Shown: positions 45,640 to 54,891, numbered from the stretch's first letter. The stretch is DNA of 64,000 nucleotides from Neobacillus cucumis (GCF_023715505.1 NZ_JAMBOH010000025.1:5850-69849), one strand, 5' to 3'. Notes: generated from the sequence alone by a model not told the origin. Numbers and translations: made by a program.

Positions 45640-45714
45640 TTATTCCTCAATGTCAAACCAAGGACCTTAAACTTGAATGACAGTCCAAAGTTTTTTTGGA
45701 AGATCAAGTTCTTA
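45640..45714 (-). pseudogene. C-terminal scrap of a second old yellow enzyme gene
   Basis: ELDLPKKLWTVIQV-stop-GPWFDIEE matches DLKLPEKLWGIIQASGPWF and NIEE at the end of the OYE pseudogene at 40708. About 25 codons remain, with one stop. This places a former OYE gene just upstream of the LysR/AKR pair. Confidence 0.75.
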
Positions 45715-45804
45715 ATACTATTGAATTTTAATGCATAGCCACTTGACAGTGAATACACCAAAAAGCTAACATGGTTTTAACTTAAAGTTAAAGCAGGTGC
45801 CTGC

Positions 45805-46692
45805 ATGTACAATAGACAAATCTATACATTTATTCAAGTAGCCGACTGCGGGAGCCTTTCCAAAGCAGCAGAAAAACTGTTTATCTCTACCGTTTCCGTA
45901 ATGAAACAGATTAATGTTCTTGAGAGCGATATAGGAGTGAAACTACTGGAGCGAACAAACCAAGGCGTACTTTTGACCGCAGCCGGACGCTCTATTTATC
46001 AAGATGCAAAGCAGATGATTCAAGCTTCCGACAGCGCCATCCAGCGTGCCAGACAGATTGCAGGTGAAGAACAATACGTGATACGTGTTGGAACTTCTTT
46101 GCTGCGTCCATCTAAGATACTGATTGATCTATGGACAAAAATTGATGAAGGCAATTTACCTTTCCAGATAAAAATTGTCCCCTTTGAAGACGATATGACC
46201 TCCACTGTTGCCTCCTTAGGTAAGGAGATGGACTGTTTTGTAGGTCCCTGCGACTCTATTCGCTGGATGAAGAAATGCAATGTCCATTTGATTGGAATGA
46301 ATCAATGTTGCATAGCTGTTTCACGCAAACACCGACTAGCTAAGAAAAAGCTATTGAAGTGGGAAGGTTTATACGGAGAAACTCTTGTGCTTGTAAAACG
46401 TGGCGAATCTCTGGTTTTAGACCGCCTGAGGGATGAGATTGAAGCAAAACATCCAGAAATCAATATCATAGACACACCAAATTTCTATGATGCAGATGTT
46501 TTCAATAAATGTGAGCAGATGAACTATGTTATGGAAACACTGGATATCTGGGCAGAGGTACATCCTTCCCTTGTGACGATTCCTGTAGAATGGGATTATG
46601 AGATTCCCTTTGGGATTGTATACGCCAATGAGCCATCCAAAGCTGTTATGGCTTTTATTGATGCAATCAATAAGGCAAACGTTTTGAAATAA
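45805..46692 (+). CDS. LysR family transcriptional regulator
   Basis: 295 residues. N-terminal winged helix MYNRQIYTFIQVADCGSLSK, AAEKLFISTVSVMKQINVLE and LLERTNQGVLLTAAGR are standard LysR. The effector domain follows (VIRVGTSLLRPSK...CFVGPCDS) and is a less common type with four cysteines. AGGTG precedes the ATG. Transcribed away from the AKR gene; the shared interval (220 bases) likely contains its operator, although I could not define a T-N11-A site with certainty. Confidence 0.9.
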   Translation: MYNRQIYTFIQVADCGSLSKAAEKLFISTVSVMKQINVLESDIGVKLLERTNQGVLLTAAGRSIYQDAKQMIQASDSAIQRARQIAGEEQYVIRVGTSLLRPSKILIDLWTKIDEGNLPFQIKIVPFEDDMTSTVASLGKEMDCFVGPCDSIRWMKKCNVHLIGMNQCCIAVSRKHRLAKKKLLKWEGLYGETLVLVKRGESLVLDRLRDEIEAKHPEINIIDTPNFYDADVFNKCEQMNYVMETLDIWAEVHPSLVTIPVEWDYEIPFGIVYANEPSKAVMAFIDAINKANVLK

Positions 46693-46744
46693 TTCGTGTC
46701 CCAATTGTGTATTTAGAAATTTATGGCAGTATGTTTTTTGAATG

Positions 46745-46802
46745 AAAAAAAGCTGAAAATATGCAAGAAGGGAATAAAGACTTGCATATCTTCAACTTTT
46801 TT
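46745..46802 (+). terminator. Terminator of the LysR gene
   Basis: AAAAAAGCTGAAAATATGCAAG pairs with CTTGCATATCTTCAACTTTTTT with one mismatch; long stem and T tract. Confidence 0.85.
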
Positions 46803-46821
46803 ATGAATTGGGATATTAAAC

Positions 46822-46862
46822 AAAAGCACCCTTTAGCTTAAGTACATTTCTTCACAAACTTT
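46822..46862. repeat. Dispersed repeat copy 3
   Basis: Minus strand AGTTTGTGAAGAAATGTACT then TAAGCTAAAGGGTGCTTTTG. Lies between the LysR terminator and the NmrA-like pseudogene. Confidence 0.65.
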
Positions 46863-46880
46863 CACTAAAGAAACTATTTT

Positions 46881-47437
46881 CTAGACAAGTAAACGGCTTT
46901 TCTTACGCGCAACAGACTGGCGTGTAACTTGTGCTCCAATAAATTGTTCCCCTTTTAAAGTTAGATGATAATCTTCGTTACCTTCTTGATTATAAAGCCA
47001 TGTTAAACGGAGTAATGTGTAATTAAGGTCAGATTCTTCTACTATCTTCGCCGTGGATTTAATTAATGGTATGTTTGAACCGACCATTGCATCATTCCAG
47101 CGACCAAACGCACCTGGGACCTCATCATAAATACCTAAAGCTGTTGCACCAATAAGTCGTTTTACACCAGCCTCATCCATTGAGGAAACAATAGATTGGG
47201 TTGCACGAACGTCAAACATATCATTTAAATAAACAACATCTACTCCTGACATCCCACTCACTAGTTTAGATTTCTCTTGAAAGTCCCCAGAAATAACTTC
47301 CACTCGTTTACTTGTCACTTTTAAACGAGAATGTGCGGATCTTGCATAAAGAACAATTTCTGCATCGTTTCATTTAGTAATCTTTCAGTCAACATACGAG
47401 AAATTTGACCAACTGCACCTAAAATCAAAATTTTCAT
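46881..47437 (-). pseudogene. NmrA-like NAD(P)-binding protein, frameshifted
   Basis: Starts at 47437 with GGAGG: MKILILGAVGQISRMLTERL. After LLNE the frame is lost at about 47366; one base added gives DAEIVLYARSAHSRLKVTS and runs on through VEVISGDFQEKSKLVSGMSG and LIGATALGIYDEVPGAFG. The end, TRQSVARKKSRLLV, is shorter than relatives (usually about 30 residues more). NmrA/SDR-a5 proteins are NAD(P)H sensors or quinone reductases. Confidence 0.78.
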
Positions 47438-47480
47438 CTTCATTTCCTCCGTTTCATATGTTTAAAAAATATCAATATAT

Positions 47481-48614
47481 TTATCGTCCAAAAGAGCGGC
47501 TAAAAGATTGTCCTGATTGCACTATTTGACGTGCGTTTTTTAGACGGAGAGATTCATATTCCAAAAGAGCTTCAGTTGCTGCAGAGCCTTTTATTCCTTT
47601 TTCAATACATTCGGCTAAGGTTGAAGCATCTTGTAAGGAAGCATTAAATCCCGATGCAGTTAGAGGCGTAGGAAGATGTGCAGCATCTCCAACGATTGCA
47701 ATGCGTCCTTTCACAAGATTGTCAGGAACGTATTCGGCAATCGGAGTTCCAAGAAGATTACGTGATTGTATACTATGAAGAATTGCGTCTAACCAAGGTT
47801 GAGCCCATCTATCAGAAGCCTTTTCAGCTAGCTCAATCAATGTCTGTTCAGGAATGTCTTGTGCATGAAGCGAATATTGCACAACATCTCCTTCTACACA
47901 TCCAAGACGACGTAACAAATCATTTTGAGTGTTATCGTACCAAGCCCATCCCAATCGTCGATCTCCAAGAGCGGTGGAACCGTCTGCTCCAGCAATAATT
48001 GAACCGAGTAAAAAGTCACCGATGCCATCTGGCATAGTAAACTTTGGAGCATTGAGGCTAGGTCGATGTTTTTCAGGTATATCTTTCTCACCTACAATAG
48101 CTACCCATATCAAATATCCAGCAAATGTTGCATTCGGTTTATGAGGTGCAACTAAGCGACGTACAATACTACGGTGACCATCAGCACCAATCAAAATATC
48201 TCCATGAAATATCTCACCCTTATCCGTCACTGCCCAAGCAGAATCGCTATCCTGTTTAATAGTTTGAACACGAGTATCATAACGTAAGGTAATTCTAGGG
48301 TCAGTTTCGGCTGCTGTGCGCAATCGCAACTGTATAGATGACCAAGCCTCTGCCGAACTAATCCCACCAGAAGCAAGTTTTCTTAAAAATTTCGCTGTTT
48401 GAGTTCGATCAATTTCTCCACTGTCAACTTGAAGAACTGCACCGCTACGAGGTTTCGAACCGGCTCTTTCTAAAATAGTTACATCCAATCCAGCACGCGA
48501 AAGGGCAATTCCTGTCATTAATCCAGAAAGCGACGCACCGACAACAACAGCAGAGCCCTTAACTTCTTTGATAAAATTGTCATTGTTTGATTCGCACCGG
48601 AAATGCGTTCTCAT
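47481..48614 (-). CDS. FAD-dependent monooxygenase
   Basis: 377 residues. FAD-binding AVVVGASLSGLMTGIALSRAG, the DG motif GDILIGADGHRSIVRR and the GD motif GRIAIVGDAAHLPTPLTASG are all present, defining a class A flavoprotein hydroxylase (2,6-dihydroxypyridine/salicylate hydroxylase type). AGGAGG precedes the ATG. It would hydroxylate an aromatic ring using NAD(P)H and O2. It is followed by the NmrA-like pseudogene and preceded by an AKR terminator. Confidence 0.88.
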   Translation of the reverse strand: MRTHFRCESNNDNFIKEVKGSAVVVGASLSGLMTGIALSRAGLDVTILERAGSKPRSGAVLQVDSGEIDRTQTAKFLRKLASGGISSAEAWSSIQLRLRTAAETDPRITLRYDTRVQTIKQDSDSAWAVTDKGEIFHGDILIGADGHRSIVRRLVAPHKPNATFAGYLIWVAIVGEKDIPEKHRPSLNAPKFTMPDGIGDFLLGSIIAGADGSTALGDRRLGWAWYDNTQNDLLRRLGCVEGDVVQYSLHAQDIPEQTLIELAEKASDRWAQPWLDAILHSIQSRNLLGTPIAEYVPDNLVKGRIAIVGDAAHLPTPLTASGFNASLQDASTLAECIEKGIKGSAATEALLEYESLRLKNARQIVQSGQSFSRSFGR

Positions 48615-48652
48615 AATCGTTTTTCCTCCTTATTGGTAATGTCTTAAAATGG

Positions 48653-48688
48653 AAAAACCGAATTTCCTAATTGGAAAATCGGTTTTTT
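48653..48688 (-). terminator. Terminator after the AKR gene at 48738
   Basis: AAAAACCGATTTTCC-AATT-GGAAATTCGGTTTTT, usable on both strands but placed 50 bases after the minus-strand AKR stop. Confidence 0.85.
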
Positions 48689-48737
48689 GATGATGAAAAG
48701 CATTAAATATCGAGCTAAACAAATCTTTCATTTTTAA

Positions 48738-49589
48738 TTATTCATGAATTTTCCATCCGTTTAACATCTTCGCTGTATCGGCAGTAAAATGATCAATAAT
48801 TTCACTTTTTCTAATATCCATAGTAGCAATTGCTGCCATATCGTCATCGCTTAAAGCAAAATCCCAAACATTAAAGTTTTCAACAATTCGTTCTTTATGA
48901 ACTGATTTTGGAATTGACACGACACCACGTTGAATATGCCAACGTAAAATGACTTGTGCTATCGACTTGCCATATTTTGCTCCGATAACGGCAAGTATTT
49001 CATTTTGGAAGATATTCTTTTGACCTTCTGCAAACGGTCCCCATGATTGAATTTGTACGCCATATTCTTCCATAACATTCTTTGCAACTTTCTGTTGGAA
49101 GAACGGATGGGTTTCCACTTGGTTGACAGCCGGTACAACTTCATTGTTCAGAATTAAATCAACTAGACGGTCCGGATAAAAGTTAGAAACACCGATGGCG
49201 CGAATTCTTCCTTCTTTATAAAGTTCTTCCATTGCACGCCAAGAACCATAATAATCATTGAACGGTTGGTGAATGAGGTATAAATCAAGATAGTCGAGCC
49301 CCAGTTTCTTCAAGGAAACATCAAAGGCTTTTTTTGCATTTTCATAACCAGCATCCTGAATCCAAAGTTTTGTTGTGATAAAAAGTTCTTCCCTTGGAAT
49401 CCCGCTTTTTTTAATGGCTGCTCCAACTGCCTCTTCGTTAAAATAAGCGGCAGCTGTATCAATTAGACGATACCCAGCTTCAAGTGCATCCGAAACTGAC
49501 TGCTCACATTGAGCTGGATCAGGGACTTGATATACACCAAAACCTAAAATAGGCATTTCAACACCATTGTTTAAAATAACTTTTTGCAT
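48738..49589 (-). CDS. Aldo/keto reductase (MerR-controlled copy 1)
   Basis: 283 residues. Tetrad Asp44, Tyr49 ([10 protein letters not shown]), Lys74 (TTKLWI), His107 (LIHQPF). About 70% alike by eye to the AKR at 51495-52346. AGGAGG-like start. Upstream are a MerR-type operator at 49654-49674 and a decayed merR start at 49722, so this is one copy of a duplicated AKR-operator-regulator unit. Probably reduces reactive aldehydes or diketones. Confidence 0.92.
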   Translation of the reverse strand: MQKVILNNGVEMPILGFGVYQVPDPAQCEQSVSDALEAGYRLIDTAAAYFNEEAVGAAIKKSGIPREELFITTKLWIQDAGYENAKKAFDVSLKKLGLDYLDLYLIHQPFNDYYGSWRAMEELYKEGRIRAIGVSNFYPDRLVDLILNNEVVPAVNQVETHPFFQQKVAKNVMEEYGVQIQSWGPFAEGQKNIFQNEILAVIGAKYGKSIAQVILRWHIQRGVVSIPKSVHKERIVENFNVWDFALSDDDMAAIATMDIRKSEIIDHFTADTAKMLNGWKIHE

Positions 49590-49653
49590 ATAAAATTCCT
49601 CCTATTATTAAATATTAAGTTTTAGTAAGTTTGTATAGGTATTATCCTACTAC

Positions 49654-49674
49654 CTTCGTGTAACACGAAGTCAA
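49654..49674 (-). promoter_or_regulatory. MerR-type operator within the AKR promoter (copy 1)
   Basis: Minus strand TTGACTTCGTGTTACACGAA then GG. CTTCGTG and CACGAAG form a perfect palindrome starting inside the TTGACT -35 box, and TAGGAT lies 19 bases after TTGACT. The stretched 19-bp spacer with a palindrome in it is the classic MerR-activated promoter. Confidence 0.8.
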
Positions 49675-49721
49675 GACATTTGAGTAATTTAAAATAATTT
49701 TTTTGCCGAATAGACCACATT

Positions 49722-49757
49722 TATACTGTGAAAGAAGTTGCTAAACTATACTTCAAG
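49722..49757 (+). pseudogene. N-terminal remnant of a MerR regulator gene
   Basis: Reads YTVKEVAKLYFK, nearly the same as YTVKEVAKLLDL of the intact MerR gene at 52629, and in the same position relative to the AKR operator. The codon that should be TTG is TTT. Nothing of the remaining gene is left. Confidence 0.75.
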
Positions 49758-49876
49758 CATTATTTTTGATTCGCTAATATTGTTATTTTGATTTACTCAG
49801 GAAATCTTCTTTTCCTATATTTTTTCAGTCATTCTATTTCTTTTTATCCTATTTAAGTGCACAATAACCATCCTAT

Positions 49877-51040
49877 TTACCTTGCCTTTGAGACTGCATA
49901 AGCACGACCGTAGGAAACTGCTGCTACAATAGCCGCAAACGCTACAGATGCTGCACCTACCCAAGTGATTGCCATGACAGACAAACCTCCCACGACAACT
50001 CCACCTATCGCAGCACCCGCAGCAAAGCCGAATTGCACAAATGAATTGTTTACACTAAGGATGATACCGGAGGCATCCGGAGCAAGGGATATTAAGTTAA
50101 AGTTCTGTGGCGGAACGAACGTCCAAGCACTGACCATCCATAATACAAGAAAAATGACTGTAACGATTACCGACCCAGGGATGATTGACAACAATGCAAG
50201 GCAAATGGCTTGAATACCTATCCCCCCGACGAGTGTGCGGGTAATACCTATCCTATCTGCCGCGACACCTCCAAGCTTGGAACCAATTAAACTTGCGATG
50301 CCTAAAACAAAGAGAATCGTACTTATTTCCCCTCCTTCCATCCGTGCCACGGAGGTCAAGAATGGTGTAATATACGTATTCACCACTGAATAGCCAATGA
50401 ACATGAAGAATGTAACGGCTAGGGCTAAAGCGTTCTTTAGGTTCTTTAAAAGGGCAAGTTGCTTTCCAATCGGAACAGGTGTATCACCTTCCATCGGCGG
50501 TATTGTTCGTGCGATTGAGAAAATTCCTAACAAGGTGAAGAATCCAATTCCCCAAAAGATTACCTTCCAATCAAATGATGAAGCGACTATTCTACCGATG
50601 GGAACACCAAACACAAGGGAAGCACTAAACCCTATTGCAACGTTGGACATCGCTCTTACCTCACGTCCGGCAGGAGCCATCTTTGGAGCTAAGGAATACG
50701 CGGTTGCGACAAAAAAGCCGTTTCCCACTCCCAGCAAGATACGTGAGAGCATTAGGAAGTTGTAACCTGGAAGAGTGACCGTACCAAGGCTTCCAAGTAA
50801 CATAATTCCGAAACCCAGTAGAAGTCGCTTACGCTGATTCATCCTCGCCGTAGCTAGCATAATAATTGGCGTACCGATTGCATTTGCAAGTGCAAATATG
50901 GTTATAAGCTGTCCTGCAGATGATAAGGATACGTTGACGGAAGCCGCAACTTTATCCAGAATACCTACAATAACGAATTGTGCCGTTCCAAGCAAGAAAG
51001 TGATAAAGGTAAGCATGTAAATTTTCCGGGTGTTTTCCAT
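49877..51040 (-). CDS. Major facilitator superfamily transporter (DHA1/PbuE-like)
   Basis: 387 residues, 12 helices. MENTRKIYMLTFITFLLGTA start; GILDKVAASVNVSLSSAGQL and FALANAIGTPIIMLATARMN match the DHA1 branch of purine efflux (PbuE/NepI-like) and AraJ-like proteins. AGGAAATTTC precedes the ATG. The AKR-MerR copies flank it, so it was inserted between them or was part of the ancestral unit. Exported substrate unknown. Confidence 0.88.
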   Translation of the reverse strand: MENTRKIYMLTFITFLLGTAQFVIVGILDKVAASVNVSLSSAGQLITIFALANAIGTPIIMLATARMNQRKRLLLGFGIMLLGSLGTVTLPGYNFLMLSRILLGVGNGFFVATAYSLAPKMAPAGREVRAMSNVAIGFSASLVFGVPIGRIVASSFDWKVIFWGIGFFTLLGIFSIARTIPPMEGDTPVPIGKQLALLKNLKNALALAVTFFMFIGYSVVNTYITPFLTSVARMEGGEISTILFVLGIASLIGSKLGGVAADRIGITRTLVGGIGIQAICLALLSIIPGSVIVTVIFLVLWMVSAWTFVPPQNFNLISLAPDASGIILSVNNSFVQFGFAAGAAIGGVVVGGLSVMAITWVGAASVAFAAIVAAVSYGRAYAVSKAR

Positions 51041-51091
51041 GAAATTTCCTATTCACTCCTCCCATTAATGATAAATTTCCTGCTTTCTATT

Positions 51092-51124
51092 AAAAACTGC
51101 CCTAATATAGTAGGGCGGTTTTTA
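51092..51124. terminator. Bidirectional terminator
   Basis: AAAAACTGCCCTA-ATATAG-TAGGGCGGTTTTTA, strong stem with A/T tracts on both sides, between the MFS promoter region and the AKR remnant. Confidence 0.85.
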
Positions 51125-51154
51125 TCAATTCCGGAATCGGATGAGATATATGAA

Positions 51155-51366
51155 TTAAATATCAAATTTCACGTTACCGATTCTTTTAACAGTTTCAGGA
51201 TCCATATGCGTAAAGAATACGCTCTCTTTGGTATCTAACCTCGCAATCTTTTCCATATCCCTATGACTTAGTACAAAGTCAAAGATATTAAAGTTCTCAA
51301 TGATTCTTTCCTTATGAACAGATGGGTGAGTTTCAACTTGGTTTAAAGCAGGAACGATTTCGTTGA
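51155..51366 (-). pseudogene. Internally deleted aldo/keto reductase remnant
   Basis: The frame NEIVPALNQVETHP is joined directly to [19 protein letters not shown] and ends VKRIGNVKFDI at 51155. In the intact AKRs about 95 residues separate VETHP from the KS-HKERI motif. The front of the gene is also missing. A third copy of the MerR-type AKR. Confidence 0.85.
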
Positions 51367-51494
51367 TTTGGTCCGCTTGCTTCTCTTAACATCATTGCCT
51401 TCATATGTTTATACCCATTCTTTTTGCCTTTGGTTCAAGGCATAAAATGAACTAAGTTACCTTGAGCCTTTTTGTATTCGCTTTTTAAAATGAA

Positions 51495-52346
51495 TTAAAT
51501 ATCAAGTTTCCAGTTTGCGAATTGTTTTACGACTTCTGGATCATTTTTTGAAAGGAACAAGCTCTTTTTAGTATCTAAAGTAGCAATCGTATCCATATCC
51601 TCTTGAGTTAATTCGAAGTCAAAAATATTGAAGTTTTCGATGATTCTATCTTTATGAGTAGACTTTGGAATTGCTACGACTCCTCTTTGTGTCAACCAGC
51701 GTAAAATCACTTGAGCAACGGATTTATGATGCTTTTCAGCTAGTGTGATTAAAACTTCATTTTGAAAGATGTTATTTTTTCCTTGTGCCAAAGGTCCCCA
51801 TGACTCAAGTTGAACATTATACTCTTTCATTACTTGGGCACACTCTACCTGTTGGAAGAAAGGGTGTGTTTCAATTTGGTTTACAGCAGGAGTTATTTCG
51901 TTATGGAGTATCAAATCAACTAGACGACCCGGTTCAAAATTACTCACTCCGATTGCCCTGATTTTCCCTTCACGATATAATTCCTCCATAGCACGCCAAG
52001 AACCATATATATCACCAAATGGCTGATGAATTAAATACAAATCCAAATAATCCAATTGTAATCTTTCCAGTGATTTTGCAAATGCTTTCTTTGTTCTCTC
52101 ATAACCCGCATCTTGAACCCATAGCTTAGTCGTAATGAACAATTCTTCTCTTGGCAAACCACTACGTTTGATTGCTCTGCCGACAGCTTCCTCATTAACA
52201 TAAGCTGCAGCTGTATCAATTAGACGATAGCCAGCCTTAAGTGCCTCATAAACCGATTGTTCACATTCGTCGGCATCAGGAATCTGCCAAACGCCAAATC
52301 CAAGTATTGGCATTTCAACACCATTATTTAAAATTACTATTTGCAT
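51495..52346 (-). CDS. Aldo/keto reductase (MerR-controlled copy 2)
   Basis: 283 residues. Tetrad Asp44, Tyr49 ([10 protein letters not shown]), Lys74 (TTKLWV), His107 (LIHQPF). Ends WKLDI. The promoter contains the operator at 52444-52464 and, further upstream, 52564-52584; beyond them is the intact merR gene, transcribed divergently. In B. subtilis and Clostridia AKR or alcohol dehydrogenase genes paired with MerR (AdhR-like) regulators respond to formaldehyde, methylglyoxal and other aldehydes. Confidence 0.92.
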   Translation of the reverse strand: MQIVILNNGVEMPILGFGVWQIPDADECEQSVYEALKAGYRLIDTAAAYVNEEAVGRAIKRSGLPREELFITTKLWVQDAGYERTKKAFAKSLERLQLDYLDLYLIHQPFGDIYGSWRAMEELYREGKIRAIGVSNFEPGRLVDLILHNEITPAVNQIETHPFFQQVECAQVMKEYNVQLESWGPLAQGKNNIFQNEVLITLAEKHHKSVAQVILRWLTQRGVVAIPKSTHKDRIIENFNIFDFELTQEDMDTIATLDTKKSLFLSKNDPEVVKQFANWKLDI

Positions 52347-52443
52347 ATAAAATCCTCCTTGTTTACGTGTTCAGTTCCTCCATTGACATCCTTTATTTTA
52401 GGATTTACAATTTCAGCAACCTGAACTGTGATAAGCCTATCAC

Positions 52444-52464
52444 CTTCGTGTAACACGAAGTCAA
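52444..52464 (-). promoter_or_regulatory. MerR-type operator (copy 2, AKR promoter)
   Basis: Minus strand TTGACTTCGTGTTACACGAA then GG, the same 7-bp palindrome as at 49654; TAGGCT is 19 bases after TTGACT. Confidence 0.78.
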
Positions 52465-52563
52465 TAATTTCGGAATTCCTTTTTTTGTATATGAAAAACT
52501 TTTGCTCTTTTACGTCATTATTTTTAAGCTTTCGATAGGCTTGAACGATAATAAGTCTACTAC

Positions 52564-52584
52564 CTTCGTGTAACACTAAGTCAA
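52564..52584 (-). promoter_or_regulatory. MerR-type operator (copy 3, between AKR and merR)
   Basis: Minus strand TTGACTTAGTGTTACACGAA then GG: one change breaks the palindrome. It lies about 45 bases before the merR start. The surrounding 60 bases resemble the region at 52420-52480, so the promoter segment itself was duplicated in tandem. Confidence 0.7.
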
Positions 52585-52628
52585 GAGGTTTCAAGTAAAT
52601 TTTATTTAAAATTCGAGGTGAGGTTGAA

Positions 52629-53051
52629 TTGTATACTGTGAAAGAAGTGGCTAAGCTACTTGATTTGACTGAACATACTGTTCGTTTCTATACGGATAAA
52701 GGATTAGTTCCAACTCTAAAGCGTGATAAAAATAATAATCGTCTTTTTGATGAGGAATCCATCAATTGGCTAACAGGTGTAAAATATTTAAAACAATGTG
52801 GTATGACAGTGGAAGACATTAAAACCTATGTAGATTTGTGTTTGAAAGGTGACAGTACCATTCAGGAACGCTATGAAATTATTTTGAAACAAAAAGAGAT
52901 CGCTGAGGCTCAGTTAGAGGAAGCAAAACGAACAGTCAAATTTATGGACGAGAAGGCAAATCATTACCTTGACATTATCAATAAAGTGATCCCAGATGAT
53001 ACTAATCCTGGGAAATGGCAAGAAAAAAATAAAATGCCTATGGCTCATTAA
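52629..53051 (+). CDS. MerR family transcriptional regulator
   Basis: 140 residues from a TTG start with GAGGTGAGG. Winged helix MYTVKEVAKLLDLTEHTVRF then YTDKGLVPTLKRDKNNNRLF; dimerising coiled coil from about residue 80 (QERYEIILKQKEIAEAQLEE). No conserved cysteine in the usual metal loop; it resembles the NmlR/AdhR group. Faces the AKR gene across the two operators it should bind. A terminator follows at 53073. Confidence 0.92.
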   Translation: MYTVKEVAKLLDLTEHTVRFYTDKGLVPTLKRDKNNNRLFDEESINWLTGVKYLKQCGMTVEDIKTYVDLCLKGDSTIQERYEIILKQKEIAEAQLEEAKRTVKFMDEKANHYLDIINKVIPDDTNPGKWQEKNKMPMAH

Positions 53052-53072
53052 ATACGATCCTTTATACAGAAG

Positions 53073-53112
53073 AAAAAAGCCGTTTTTCTAAATAAGAAGA
53101 ACGACTTTTTTA
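53073..53112 (+). terminator. Terminator of merR
   Basis: AAAAAAGCCGTTTTTCT-AAATA-AGAAGAACGACTTTTTT with one mismatch. Confidence 0.85.
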
Positions 53113-53162
53113 TTGTAGATGATTGTTAGACTCTACTTAAGTTAATCAACAATTATTTTTGA

Positions 53163-53184
53163 TTTGTTTAATAATCAACAAATT
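53163..53184. promoter_or_regulatory. Palindromic site upstream of the AKR at 53278 (TetR-type candidate)
   Basis: TTTGTTTAATAATCAACAAATT; outer arms TTTGTT and AACAAA pair. Just left of it GTTAATCAACAATT gives another half-site. It resembles the GTTGA..TCAAC sites at 54941 and 57535 but is the weakest of the group. Confidence 0.4.
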
Positions 53185-53277
53185 ATTCTCATTTGACTAT
53201 TGTAAATATTACAATTATTTTTACACTTATAACAGAAGAATAATAAATGCATGTATTTGAAAGTGAGGGTTATTAAA

Positions 53278-54258
53278 ATGGAATACACAAAACTTGGCAA
53301 TACAGGACTGGATGTATCTAGGCTTTGTCTTGGATGTATGGGCTTCGGTGATGCGAAACGTTGGGTTCATCCGTGGGTCCTTGACGAGGAAAACAGTAGA
53401 CCTGTTATTAAAAAGGCTCTTGAGATTGGCATCAATTTTTTTGATACAGCAAACGTATATTCAATGGGAACGAGCGAGGAAATCCTTGGAAGAGCTCTAA
53501 AAGATTATACTAATCGTGACGAAATTGTGATTGCAACAAAGATTCATGGGCGTATGCATGAAGGTCCAAATGGTTCTGGACTTTCCCGGAAAGCCATCAT
53601 GAGTGAAATTGATAAGAGTCTTAAGAGGCTGGGAACCGATTATGTAGACCTTTATATTATCCATCGCTGGGATTACAATACCCCTATTGAAGAGACGATG
53701 GAAGCTCTCCATGATATTGTGAAGGCTGGAAAGGCAAGGTATATCGGTGCTTCTGCCATGTACGCATGGCAGTTTCAAAAAGCATTAAATGTAGCAGAGA
53801 AACATGGGTGGACAAGATTTGTCTCGATGCAGAATCATTTAAACCTCATATACCGAGAAGAGGAAAGAGAAATGCTGCCACTATGTAAGGAGGAAGGAAT
53901 CGGAGTAACTCCATATAGCCCGCTCGCATCAGGTAGATTAACTCGTGATTGGTCAGAAACAACACATCGTTCCGATACAGACCAAATTCAAAAGTCTAAA
54001 TACGATGCGACTGCTGATGCAGACCGATTGGTAGTTGAACGGGTTGCAGAAATTGCAGAAAAACGTGGTGTTCTTCGCACTCATATCGCACTTTCTTGGC
54101 TGCTACAGAAACATCCAGTAACATCTCCAATTATCGGTGCTACGAAAATATCACATCTAGAAGATGCAGTAGGTGCTCAATCGATTCAGTTAACACCCGA
54201 AGAAATTACGTTCTTAGAAGAACCCTATGTACCACACCGGATAGTGGGTCATAATTAA
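53278..54258 (+). CDS. Aldo/keto reductase (long form, YajO/Tas-like)
   Basis: 326 residues from ATG 53278, which has GTGAGGG (frame open from 53251). Tetrad Asp56, Tyr61 (FFDTANVYSMG), Lys88 (IATKIHG), His129 (IIHRWD). Shares the GPNGSGLSRKAI loop with the AKRs at 8-10 kb, so it belongs to that branch and not to the MerR-controlled ones. Ends PYVPHRIVGHN. Separated from the TetR gene by a terminator that serves both. Confidence 0.9.
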   Translation: MEYTKLGNTGLDVSRLCLGCMGFGDAKRWVHPWVLDEENSRPVIKKALEIGINFFDTANVYSMGTSEEILGRALKDYTNRDEIVIATKIHGRMHEGPNGSGLSRKAIMSEIDKSLKRLGTDYVDLYIIHRWDYNTPIEETMEALHDIVKAGKARYIGASAMYAWQFQKALNVAEKHGWTRFVSMQNHLNLIYREEEREMLPLCKEEGIGVTPYSPLASGRLTRDWSETTHRSDTDQIQKSKYDATADADRLVVERVAEIAEKRGVLRTHIALSWLLQKHPVTSPIIGATKISHLEDAVGAQSIQLTPEEITFLEEPYVPHRIVGHN

Positions 54259-54274
54259 CTTTAATTAAAATTAT

Positions 54275-54310
54275 AAAACCTGAGTCATGTATAAATGGGC
54301 TCAGGTTTTT
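54275..54310. terminator. Bidirectional terminator between AKR and TetR genes
   Basis: AAAACCTGAG ... CTCAGGTTTTT, 10-bp stem; serves two convergent genes. Confidence 0.88.
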
Positions 54311-54342
54311 GTTATTTATCTTCTTTTCGAAGTCTTTTATGA

Positions 54343-54891
54343 TCATTCTAAATTCCGATCCAACAATGCCCCCGTTTGTTCCGCAATGACACGAGCTGGT
54401 AGAGGCATTCCATTTTTGAACCACCATTCCACTGCCCCTACGATCGCTGAACCAAAAAATTGAAGAATAACCTCTTCATTTAAACCTTGATTTTTTCCTT
54501 CGGCATTATTTACTTCAGCCTTATACTCTTCGATGACTAAATCAAGAAACCGACTACGAAAATATGGGGCACCTTTACTGGCTAACATCGTTGAAAAGAA
54601 TAAATAATTACGCTCAAAGTATTCGAACCAGACATAATTCCCTTCTTGAAAAGTCATTTCAGATGCCGATTGGCAAAGTTCCCGGAGATTGTCTATATGT
54701 TCTTCAATCATCTTATCCAGGAGGTCGTATTTATCCGTGTAATGAAGATAAATGGTCCCTCGATTAACATCTGCTCTGTCTGCAATATCCTGAATGGTAA
54801 TGTCATCAAAACTTTTTTCAGACATCAGTTCAATTACTGCATTTTTTATAGCTACTTGGCTTTTTGCTATTCTTCTATCTACTTTAGTCAC
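54343..54891 (-). CDS. TetR/AcrR family transcriptional regulator
   Basis: 182 residues. N-terminal HTH IKNAVIELMSEKSFDDITIQ, DIADRADVNRGTIYLHYTDK is the standard TetR form. The ligand domain is of the TetR_C_33/39-like type (NYLFFSTMLASKGAPYFRSR). It is transcribed divergently from the CMD operon, and the interval has the palindromes at 54941 and 55014, the natural binding sites. A trace of a second tetR start is present at 57432. Confidence 0.92.
   Translation of the reverse strand: MTKVDRRIAKSQVAIKNAVIELMSEKSFDDITIQDIADRADVNRGTIYLHYTDKYDLLDKMIEEHIDNLRELCQSASEMTFQEGNYVWFEYFERNYLFFSTMLASKGAPYFRSRFLDLVIEEYKAEVNNAEGKNQGLNEEVILQFFGSAIVGAVEWWFKNGMPLPARVIAEQTGALLDRNLE

Noticed and set aside
51430..51473. 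Hairpin GGTTCAAGG / CCTTGAGCC followed by T tract
   Set aside because: Stem is short around a long loop and no plus-strand gene ends here; probably decayed sequence between AKR copies.
52337..52594. 85-codon minus-strand frame with an internal repeat (LHEG-RLI-VQ)
   Set aside because: The repeat is just the duplicated promoter/operator segment read as protein; it overlaps three regulatory sites and has no start signal.
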